Below are positions 1 through 5,929 of a stretch of 7,552 bases of DNA, one piece after another (the first letter of the stretch is position 1; every line of letters begins with the position of its first letter). The DNA is from Bacillota bacterium. Lineage in GTDB: Bacteria; Bacillota; UBA4882; UBA10575. The notes below the pieces were generated by a model, which worked only from the letters and a program-made list of their open reading frames with translations, had not been told where the DNA came from and did no database searches. Where the stretch lies: positions 15,590 through 23,141 of the forward strand of contig DOID01000165.1 in assembly GCA_003511465.1 (NCBI GenBank), written 5' to 3'. The position numbers were made by a program, and so were the translations under genes.

Positions 1-10
1 AAAAAAGAAA

Positions 11-17
11 GAGGAGG
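11..17 (+). promoter_or_regulatory. Ribosome binding site of malE
   Basis: GAGGAGG lies 7 bases before the ATG at 25, an almost ideal Shine-Dalgarno sequence and spacing. It fixes the start codon, and the leader encoded directly after it reads as a signal peptide. Only 24 bases precede the gene here, so its promoter and any operator lie outside the window. Confidence 0.85.
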
Positions 18-24
18 TTTTATT

Positions 25-1227
25 ATGAAAAGGTTTGCTTTATTAGTCCTTTGTTTATTGGTCTTAGGCGGAGCAATAATCCCGGTGTTTGCTTCTGAAG
101 AAGGAAAACTTTTGATTTGGGCAGATGATACCCGGTCCGGCATCATGCGGGAACTAGCGAAGGAATTCACCACCAAGTATCAAGTTCCCGTCGAAGTCCA
201 GGAGCTTAACTTTGGCGATATTCGGGATCAACTGAGTGTGGCTGGCCCGGCGGGCAAAGGTCCTGATATTCTCATCGGACCCCATGATTGGCTTGGCCAG
301 TTAATTGTGAACGGTTTAATTGAGCCGCTAGATTTGGGTAAAAAAGCGAAAGATTTTACCCCAGTAGCGCTTTCTGCTTTTACCTGGGGCGATGAATTGT
401 ACGGCGTACCGTATGCCATTGAATCCATTGGTTTGGTTTACAATAAAAAGCTGGTTCCAAAGGCACCTAAGACTTGGGATGAGTTAGTGGCAACCGGGCG
501 AAAAATTTCGAACAAAGCGGAACAAAGATGGGGATTTATTGTCCCGCATCCCGATCCGTATCATGAATTTCCGATCATGAGTGCGGGCGGGGCTTATGTT
601 TTCGGTAATAATCCTGACGGAACCCTGAATGCCAATGATATTGGCCTTAATAACAAGGGTGGGGTTCACGGTATGCAGCTATTAAAAGACCTCATCGATG
701 ATGGCATCATGCCGTTAGGCGTGGACAGTAATGCCGCGACCACTCTTTTTAAGGAAGGCAAAGTTGGGATGCTAATTGGCGGACCTTGGGTTCTGGAAGA
801 TGTGAAGAAAGCCGGTATAAATTACGGTATCGCCAAGATCCCTCTGATTGACGGGGGTCGGCCACGTCCGTTCGTAGGAGTGCAAGGCTTTATGGTCAGC
901 TCCTTTAGTAAAAATAAGATGCTGGCCAAAGCATTTCTTGATGAATATGTCGTAACTAAAGAGACGATGTTGGCTCTTTTTGAAAAAGGTGCCCGTCCTC
1001 CGGTTTACAACCCGGCGCTGAAGGCGGTTAAAGACGCCGATGCAAAAGCTTATTACGAGATTGCCAGTGAAGGAATTCCGATGCCGAGTATTCCGGAGAT
1101 GAATAGTGTCTGGTCAGCCTGGTCCAACGCTATTGAGTTGATTTTCAACGGGAAATTAACACCCCAGCAAGCGTTAGATGAAGCTGTTGCGCAAATTCGA
1201 ATTGCGATTGACCAGAGTCGGAAGTAA
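25..1227 (+). CDS. malE: Maltose/maltodextrin ABC transporter substrate-binding protein MalE
   Basis: Extracytoplasmic binding protein that captures maltose or maltodextrins and delivers them to MalF-MalG. The 400-residue product starts with a signal peptide: K2-R3, a hydrophobic core at about 4-20, and V21-F22-A23 before S24 as a signal peptidase I site. The only leader cysteine, C10, has no lipobox around it, so it does not look like a lipoprotein. The mature part follows E. coli MalE closely: LLIWADD at 29-35, GPDI then PHDW with H87 and D88 (sugar-binding Asp), PYAIES with E133, PYHEFP with Y179, GGPW with W255, and the C-terminal MPSIPEMNSVW with W363. These sit where E. coli MalE has its acidic and aromatic ligand contacts. 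It is first in the gene order and is separated from malF by a hairpin, which fits higher expression of the binding protein. A specificity for longer dextrins or trehalose cannot be excluded by reading alone. Confidence 0.93.
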   Translation: MKRFALLVLCLLVLGGAIIPVFASEEGKLLIWADDTRSGIMRELAKEFTTKYQVPVEVQELNFGDIRDQLSVAGPAGKGPDILIGPHDWLGQLIVNGLIEPLDLGKKAKDFTPVALSAFTWGDELYGVPYAIESIGLVYNKKLVPKAPKTWDELVATGRKISNKAEQRWGFIVPHPDPYHEFPIMSAGGAYVFGNNPDGTLNANDIGLNNKGGVHGMQLLKDLIDDGIMPLGVDSNAATTLFKEGKVGMLIGGPWVLEDVKKAGINYGIAKIPLIDGGRPRPFVGVQGFMVSSFSKNKMLAKAFLDEYVVTKETMLALFEKGARPPVYNPALKAVKDADAKAYYEIASEGIPMPSIPEMNSVWSAWSNAIELIFNGKLTPQQALDEAVAQIRIAIDQSRK

Positions 1228-1238
1228 AAAACAGAAAA

Positions 1239-1272
1239 AAGATGGCGCCTACGCTTGCGTCGGCGCCATCTT
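1239..1272 (+). terminator. Strong hairpin between malE and malF: partial terminator or mRNA-stabilising stem
   Basis: AAGATGGCGCC (1239-1249) pairs perfectly over 11 bases with GGCGCCATCTT (1262-1272). After one T/C mismatch, ACG (1251-1253) pairs with CGT (1258-1260) around a four-base CTTG loop. The stem begins 11 bases after the malE stop. It is preceded by A-rich sequence and followed by TTCTATTTAT, a weak, interrupted T tract. That composition fits a leaky intrinsic terminator or a 3' stabiliser of the malE message rather than a full stop, since malF-malG follow on the same strand. Hairpins in this position are known between the binding-protein and permease genes of several sugar transporters, where they help keep the binding protein in excess. 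The structure is seen directly; its function is inferred. Confidence 0.8.
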
Positions 1273-1280
1273 CTATTTAT

Positions 1281-1309
1281 GGGAATGGCAGGCTTCTGCG
1301 GCGATTTCC
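1281..1309 (+). other. Weak second stem-loop in the malE-malF gap
   Basis: GGGAAT (1281-1286) can pair with ATTTCC (1304-1309) with one G-U pair. Inside it, GCAG (1288-1291) pairs with CTGC (1296-1299) around a GCTT loop. The stem is short with an asymmetric internal loop and could be chance. The rest of the gap, 1310-1352, holds only the malF ribosome binding site and no convincing promoter. Confidence 0.2.
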
Positions 1310-1335
1310 TGTATGGTAAGTTTGACTCCTGAAAC

Positions 1336-1346
1336 GGAAGGGTGAG
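1336..1346 (+). promoter_or_regulatory. Ribosome binding site of malF
   Basis: GGAAGGGTGAG ends 6 bases before the ATG at 1353. Its GGTGAG part matches the 3' side of the anti-Shine-Dalgarno complement. It lies 64 bases beyond the end of the malE-malF hairpin, so the stem does not mask it. Confidence 0.7.
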
Positions 1347-1352
1347 ACAAAA

Positions 1353-2948
1353 ATGGGGAATGGGTCAACACCACTGACGAAGACTTTAGCGCCAATTAAG
1401 ACAGGCAGTTTCGGTCTATTAGTCAAGATTTTATTACTTGGCTTGGTTAATGCGCTGGCGTTCTGGGTGGCGGTCGTGCTTTTACAGCAAAGGTATTACT
1501 GGATGTTAGCGCTTTTACTCCTTGGGGTAGCGGCGATTGATTATATTTATCTGTCCGCACGGACATATCCGTTACGCTTTATTGTCCCTGGGACCATTTT
1601 CCTGGCGATTATGGTTATTTACCCGATGGTCTATACGATCTATGTTTCTTTCACCAACTACGGGACCGGCCATTTGCTTTCGAAAGAAATGGTTGTTGCT
1701 CAGTATACCAACCGCTATATACAGAGAAAGGATCTACCGACCTATCAGGCGGAAGTTTTCAAGAACCCGGATGAGGAATTTGCCTTCCTGCTGACCGACA
1801 CCAGCGGCCAACAATTGGTGGCCGTCAACGGCCAAGCGGTACCCTTAGCGGAAACGCCGCTCCCCCCGTCCGACGATGATGGGGATGGTTCGTATGAGCG
1901 GTTGGGCCATTATGAACGGCAGAGTGTTTTGAAGATCTTTCCTTATCTTAGCCAACTCCAGGAACTCACCTTCATCTATGAAGGTTTACTCTTAAAAATG
2001 CGTAGTCCAAATGAATTTGGCTACTTTGCCCGTCAATACCGATATGATCCGGAACGTGACATGTTAACCAATCTGGAAACCGGGACTGATTACTATGCGG
2101 TCGATGGTAACTTCCAAAGCAGTAACGGGGAGCTGTTGGATATTGGTTATAAAACGACCATTGGGAGGCGGAATTTCCGCAATCTTTTCACCGACCGCCG
2201 GTATGCCGAGCCTTTTATCCAGGTTTTTGCCTGGACGATTACGTTTGCCTTGATTAGCGTGGTCGAAACCTTTGCCCTTGGCCTTTTGCTGGCGGTCCTG
2301 CTGAACGACGTCCAATTGAAATTGCGTGGTTTGTATCGGTCTATATTAATCATACCCTATGCGATGCCGGCTTTTGTGACGTGTCTAATTTGGCGTGGCT
2401 TATTCAATACGGAGCTTGGCATCATCAACTCCGCCTTGCTGGTTCCCCTCTTTGGGAAGGCGATTCCTTGGTTTCAGGATCCCTTCTGGGCGAAAGTAGC
2501 GGTTTTAATCGTTAATCTTTGGTTGGGTTTCCCATATATGATGCTGATTTGTAGCGGGGCGCTACAAAGTATCCCCCATGAGTTGTACGAAGCGGCCATG
2601 GTGGATGGGGCCAGCGGTTGGAAGCGCTTTCGTACGATTACTTTTCCCTTGATGCTTTCGCAGGTCACACCATTGTTAATCGCCAGCTTCGCTTTTAATT
2701 TTAATAATCTAAATGTAATTTATCTGGTGACGAAAGGTCGTCCGCCGATTCCGGGCGCGATTACACCGACCGGTGCCACCGACATCCTGATCAGTTATAC
2801 TTACCGGATGGCTTTTGAGTCGGGTTCTGGCGGGAACTATGGATTGGCAGCCGCTGTTTCGTTACTGATTTTCCTACTGGTGAGTATCATTACGCTCGTT
2901 AACATTAAATCTTCCCGGATGTTTAAGGAGGTGCCGCAGTATGATTAA
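1353..2948 (+). CDS. malF: Maltose/maltodextrin ABC transporter permease MalF
   Basis: Inner-membrane permease that forms the channel with MalG. The 531-residue product is close to E. coli MalF in length and design. There are N-terminal membrane segments at about 25-44, 48-67 and 75-98, a large external P2 loop at about 100-286, then five further segments at about 288-318, 330-352, 382-405, 440-462 and 497-518. The ATPase-coupling EAA loop is E413-A414-A415-M-V-D-G419. Residues that contact maltose in the E. coli transporter structure appear conserved: N388, L391, G392 and Y395 in NLWLGFPY (E. coli N376, L379, G380, Y383), and S445, F448, N449 and N452 in SFAFNFNN (E. coli S433, F436, N437, N440). 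This supports a maltose-type substrate rather than a generic sugar. The P2 loop, which in E. coli grips MalE, carries an acidic DDDGDGSYE stretch at 174-182 that resembles a calcium-binding loop. The gene overlaps malG by 8 bases. Confidence 0.94.
   Translation: MGNGSTPLTKTLAPIKTGSFGLLVKILLLGLVNALAFWVAVVLLQQRYYWMLALLLLGVAAIDYIYLSARTYPLRFIVPGTIFLAIMVIYPMVYTIYVSFTNYGTGHLLSKEMVVAQYTNRYIQRKDLPTYQAEVFKNPDEEFAFLLTDTSGQQLVAVNGQAVPLAETPLPPSDDDGDGSYERLGHYERQSVLKIFPYLSQLQELTFIYEGLLLKMRSPNEFGYFARQYRYDPERDMLTNLETGTDYYAVDGNFQSSNGELLDIGYKTTIGRRNFRNLFTDRRYAEPFIQVFAWTITFALISVVETFALGLLLAVLLNDVQLKLRGLYRSILIIPYAMPAFVTCLIWRGLFNTELGIINSALLVPLFGKAIPWFQDPFWAKVAVLIVNLWLGFPYMMLICSGALQSIPHELYEAAMVDGASGWKRFRTITFPLMLSQVTPLLIASFAFNFNNLNVIYLVTKGRPPIPGAITPTGATDILISYTYRMAFESGSGGNYGLAAAVSLLIFLLVSIITLVNIKSSRMFKEVPQYD
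2925..2933 (+). promoter_or_regulatory. Ribosome binding site of malG inside the end of malF
   Basis: AAGGAGGTG is a perfect Shine-Dalgarno sequence 7 bases before the malG ATG at 2941. It sits within the last malF codons, so ribosomes ending malF would restart directly on malG. It decides the malG start. Confidence 0.85.
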
Positions 2949-3825
2949 TCAGGAGATCGGGAAGGATGAACGGCTCCGCAGAAAGACTTGGAATCAAATC
3001 TGGAAACAGATCGTAATCTGGGTTTGTATCCTTTTTGCCTTGTTCCCGGTAGTTTGGGTGATTTCGGCGTCCTTTGATCCCAGTAACAGCATTGCCGGGC
3101 AGCGGCTGATTCCGCAAAACCCGTCCTTAAGTAATTTCCGCCAATTATTTGACCGGGAAGAACAACCTTTTTTAACTTGGATGTTCAACTCCTATAAAAT
3201 CGCGATCGGTAATTCTCTGTTGGTGGTCGTTGTAACGTCTTTAGCCGGCTATGCCTTTTCCCGCATGCGGTTTCGGGGTCGACGCGTTGGCTTGATTGGG
3301 CTCATTTTAATCCAAATGTTCCCGCAGATGTTGATGATGGTCGCGATCTATTTGGTGGTTTTTTGGCTGGGACAGTATATCCCCTTTTTGGGGCTTGATA
3401 CCCATGCCGGTCTGATCCTGGTTTACATGGGTGGTGCGATGGGGGTTAATGTCTGGATGACCAAAAACTACTTTGACACGATCCCCCGTTCCTTAGAAGA
3501 ATCAGCCATGTTGGACGGGGCAACCCCTTTTCAGCTGTTGATTTATATCATCATTCCCCTGGCGGTGCCGATTCTGGTGGTCGTCTTTTTCTTACAGTTT
3601 ATCGCGATCTACTCTGAATTTGTCTTAGCCCGCGTTCTTTTGACCAGCGATAATAAGTTGACCCTAGCCGTTGGACTCCAAAGTTTTGTCGCCGACCAAT
3701 ATGGTAAACGGTGGGGGATTTTCTCGGCGGCTTCGCTCATTAGTATGATTCCGGTAATGGCGCTTTTCTGGCTGTTACAAAAACAATTAGTGACCGGACT
3801 GACCAGCGGAGCAGTGAAAAACTAA
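2941..3825 (+). CDS. malG: Maltose/maltodextrin ABC transporter permease MalG
   Basis: Second channel subunit, partner of MalF. The 294 residues match the usual MalG length (E. coli about 296). Six membrane segments are visible at about 20-45, 82-108, 118-141, 154-177, 199-228 and 260-284. The ATPase-coupling loop reads E187-S188-A189-M-L-D-G193, followed by the usual hydrophobic stretch with proline. The last external loop, LQSFVADQYGKRWG, corresponds to the E. coli MalG 'scoop' that enters the MalE sugar pocket. The C-terminus (GLTSGAVKN) is the family-typical tail that contacts the ATPase. The start is fixed by a strong Shine-Dalgarno sequence inside malF, and the 8-base overlap suggests translational coupling and equal production of the two permeases. 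No malK follows; the next gene is an enzyme. Confidence 0.94.
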   Translation: MINQEIGKDERLRRKTWNQIWKQIVIWVCILFALFPVVWVISASFDPSNSIAGQRLIPQNPSLSNFRQLFDREEQPFLTWMFNSYKIAIGNSLLVVVVTSLAGYAFSRMRFRGRRVGLIGLILIQMFPQMLMMVAIYLVVFWLGQYIPFLGLDTHAGLILVYMGGAMGVNVWMTKNYFDTIPRSLEESAMLDGATPFQLLIYIIIPLAVPILVVVFFLQFIAIYSEFVLARVLLTSDNKLTLAVGLQSFVADQYGKRWGIFSAASLISMIPVMALFWLLQKQLVTGLTSGAVKN

Positions 3826-3856
3826 AAGATGGAGAAAGCTTTGAACTTTAAATTGT

Positions 3857-3861
3857 GGAGG
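3857..3861 (+). promoter_or_regulatory. Ribosome binding site of the maltosyltransferase-like gene
   Basis: GGAGG lies 4 bases before the ATG at 3866, a slightly tight but workable spacing. Upstream the frame is closed by TGA at 3842-3844 with no start codon in between, so 3866 is the earliest possible start. The 40-base gap after malG shows no hairpin or T tract, which supports continuation of the same transcript. Confidence 0.7.
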
Positions 3862-3865
3862 TTTC

Positions 3866-5929
3866 ATGGATACTTTAGTGGCAATTTTCAACCAACTGAA
3901 AGCTGGGGAGCAAAGCAGCAATGCTTGCTACTTCATTCCGGAAGTCTGGAACTATTTTGGATATCAAGATTACCAACGGGATCCGGCACGGCCAGGTGAG
4001 ATTAAGGTTTGTCCTTATCGTTTTTTCCGTAGTTGCCTCGAAGGCGAGCTTCTTAAGAGCACAAACAAAACACCTAACGTTCAGAAGCTTAGCGCACCGG
4101 ATAACGAAGGGTCACTGCTGGATCAGATCATTTATGGCATGTTGCCGCGCTTCTTTACCGCCTGGCCCCATGATTCCAGCTCAAGAATATATCCGGGGAC
4201 GCTCCTTAAAACAATGGCTCTGCTTCCCCTCTTAAAAGATCTGGGTGTAAGCATTGTCTACCTACTTCCCCCCTTCGAGACGAGCTATAAATATCCGAAG
4301 GGTGAAATCGGTAGTCCTTATGCGATTAAAAATCACTATGGTCTGGACTGGAATTTGCATGATCCGTTGTTAGGAGAAACGATCAGTATTGAAGATGAGT
4401 TTAAGGCTTTTGTCACCGCCTGTCATCTGCTGGGGATCAAGGTTATGGTGGATTTTGTCTTCCGGACCGTAGCGCGCGATCACGATTTAATCAGCGAACA
4501 CCCGGAGTGGTTTTATTGGATTGAAACTCAGCATAACAAGGATTTCTCCACGTTAGCAGTGGGAAAAGACGGGAAGTTTATGCCCGTCAACGCGAAAACC
4601 ATAAAACGGCTGTACCAGGCGGAAGGGATCCAGGAGCACTTGCAAAAATTCACCTTCCCCCCTTCGGTCATCGACCCGCAGCGGTGGGACGAAGTGAAAG
4701 CACAGCACCGGCGTACAGGAGAGAATATCCTGACCCTTATTGAAGACGCCTTTCAGATTACGACTGTTCCCGGTTTTTCCAATATGCTGAATGACCCCCA
4801 ACCACCTTGGTTTGATGTTACATATTTAAAACTGTATTTCGACTTGCATCCGGAAGCCCGGTCTCAGTTGGGAAACCGCAGAGGATCATCTCCGGACCCA
4901 TCTTTCCATGGCTACGCCCCTTTTATTTTACAAGACGGGGCCTGTGCCAACCTTTACCGGGGGAAAGAAGTCAATCAAGGGCTTTGGGATTACATCAGCG
5001 GTACGATTCCTTTTTACCAAAAGAAATATGGGATCGACGGGGCTCGGATCGATATGGGACATGCGCTCCCACCGGAGTTACTCCAGACCATGTTGGATGA
5101 GATAAAAAAAGTTAACCCCGCTTTTCTGCTCTGGTCTGAGGAATTCAATTATCGGAATGCTCCGGTCTTAAAAGACCATGGTTTTCATATGATCTCCGGT
5201 AGCCTGTGGTCCTTTTATAAAAACCTGGCGAGTAAGGACTTTATGCCTACAGTTCTCGCGCAAACGTTAAGATCAGCCCTGCCGGTAACCGCTGCGCCTG
5301 AACTACCGGACACCCCTAGGTTAGCCTATTATAGTCCGGATCAGCGCCGGATTGAACTGATCGTGTTCTTAAATTACCTGCTGCCGAATGCCGTTCCTTT
5401 CCTGAATAACGGAGTGGAATTAATGGAACGCCAACCAATGAATTTAGGTTTAGACAATACAGAGGAAGGGCGGTTTGTTCTTCCGGTCGATGATCCAATC
5501 TACGGTAAACTGGCCTTTTTTGACAATTGCTATTTGCACTGGCGAAGTAAAGACTATGTATGGATGAGCACCTTACTACATAATGCTAAGTTGATCCGGA
5601 GTCGGTACGCCAAATTGATCAAGGAAAAAGCATATTTTCTCAAGGGGTACGCCAAGCGGAAAAGCGATCACCTCCTGCGGTTTGGTTATTATGCCGCACG
5701 GGAGAAATACGGTTTCGTTTTACTAGCGAACAAGGAGCTTCAGCAGGAAGTCGTCATTGATTGCCGTAGGGAGCTGCCACGGCCTTTCCGTGCCGCCCCA
5801 GAAATACAGTTGGTTTATGCGGCTGGAGCAAGGCAAGATCAAAAATGGCCATTGAATAAGACATTTCGGTTAGCGCCAGGGGAAACAATAATCGTACAGA
5901 CAAGAGAAAAGGAGGGTTCTAATGGCTAA
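3866..5929 (+). CDS. GH13 maltosyltransferase (maltodextrin glycosyltransferase), Thermotoga type
   Basis: Probable cytoplasmic transferase that moves maltosyl units between alpha-1,4-glucans and malto-oligosaccharides. The 687-residue product has no signal peptide. An N-terminal region of roughly 100 residues precedes a GH13 (beta/alpha)8 barrel and a C-terminal beta domain. From memory, the sequence follows T. maritima maltosyltransferase (about 640 residues) closely, including GSPYAIKN, RDHDLISEHPEWFYW, FTFPPSVIDPQRW, NDPQPPW, YQKKYGIDGARIDMGHALP and QPMNLGLD. Active-site assignments are D396 in GARIDMGHA (nucleophile), E425 in LLWSEEF (acid/base) and D482 in PELPDTPR (third acid). Region I reads VDFVFRT with D196, so the usual Asn-His of amylases is Arg-Thr (R200, T201), and region IV has Pro-Asp instead of His-Asp. 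These changes point away from ordinary amylase and towards maltosyl transfer. The 3' end overlaps the phosphorylase gene by 8 bases, so the two are probably made together, the transferase taking the place of MalQ. Alternatives are an amylolytic hydrolase or a GlgE-like maltose-1-phosphate user; both seem less likely. Confidence 0.85.
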   Translation: MDTLVAIFNQLKAGEQSSNACYFIPEVWNYFGYQDYQRDPARPGEIKVCPYRFFRSCLEGELLKSTNKTPNVQKLSAPDNEGSLLDQIIYGMLPRFFTAWPHDSSSRIYPGTLLKTMALLPLLKDLGVSIVYLLPPFETSYKYPKGEIGSPYAIKNHYGLDWNLHDPLLGETISIEDEFKAFVTACHLLGIKVMVDFVFRTVARDHDLISEHPEWFYWIETQHNKDFSTLAVGKDGKFMPVNAKTIKRLYQAEGIQEHLQKFTFPPSVIDPQRWDEVKAQHRRTGENILTLIEDAFQITTVPGFSNMLNDPQPPWFDVTYLKLYFDLHPEARSQLGNRRGSSPDPSFHGYAPFILQDGACANLYRGKEVNQGLWDYISGTIPFYQKKYGIDGARIDMGHALPPELLQTMLDEIKKVNPAFLLWSEEFNYRNAPVLKDHGFHMISGSLWSFYKNLASKDFMPTVLAQTLRSALPVTAAPELPDTPRLAYYSPDQRRIELIVFLNYLLPNAVPFLNNGVELMERQPMNLGLDNTEEGRFVLPVDDPIYGKLAFFDNCYLHWRSKDYVWMSTLLHNAKLIRSRYAKLIKEKAYFLKGYAKRKSDHLLRFGYYAAREKYGFVLLANKELQQEVVIDCRRELPRPFRAAPEIQLVYAAGARQDQKWPLNKTFRLAPGETIIVQTREKEGSNG
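5907..5916 (+). promoter_or_regulatory. Ribosome binding site of the phosphorylase gene inside the upstream gene
   Basis: AAAAGGAGGG lies within the last maltosyltransferase codons, 5 bases before the ATG at 5922. It supports that start and re-initiation by ribosomes finishing the upstream gene, the same arrangement as malF-malG. Confidence 0.8.

Noticed and set aside
52..57. C10 of MalE as a lipoprotein attachment site
   Set aside because: The residue before it is Leu and the hydrophobic core continues well past it, so it does not form a lipobox. A signal peptidase I site after A23 fits better.
484..669. Minus-strand open frames inside malE, malF and the enzyme genes (also 2064-2315, 4553-4801, 7257-7469)
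   Set aside because: They lie entirely within well-supported plus-strand genes, resemble no known family and show no independent context. They are shadows of the coding strand.
1321..1352. Possible promoter or catabolite-repression (cre) site before malF, with TTGACT at 1322 and TGAAACGG at 1330
   Set aside because: No -10 box lies at a suitable distance after TTGACT, since that position is taken up by the ribosome binding site and start. The TGAAACGG stretch lacks the second half of a cre palindrome.
1537..1794. Plus-strand alternative frames inside malF and the downstream enzyme genes (also 3921-4235, 4908-5105, 6109-6300)
   Set aside because: The overlapping frames encode recognised proteins with conserved motifs. 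The alternative translations are low-complexity or unrecognisable.
3866..5929. Plain alpha-amylase or pullulanase identity for the GH13 gene
   Set aside because: Region I lacks the conserved Asn-His and region IV lacks the His. The blocks around FTFPPSVIDPQRW and GIDGARIDMGHALP are those of the maltosyltransferase family, and there is no signal peptide.
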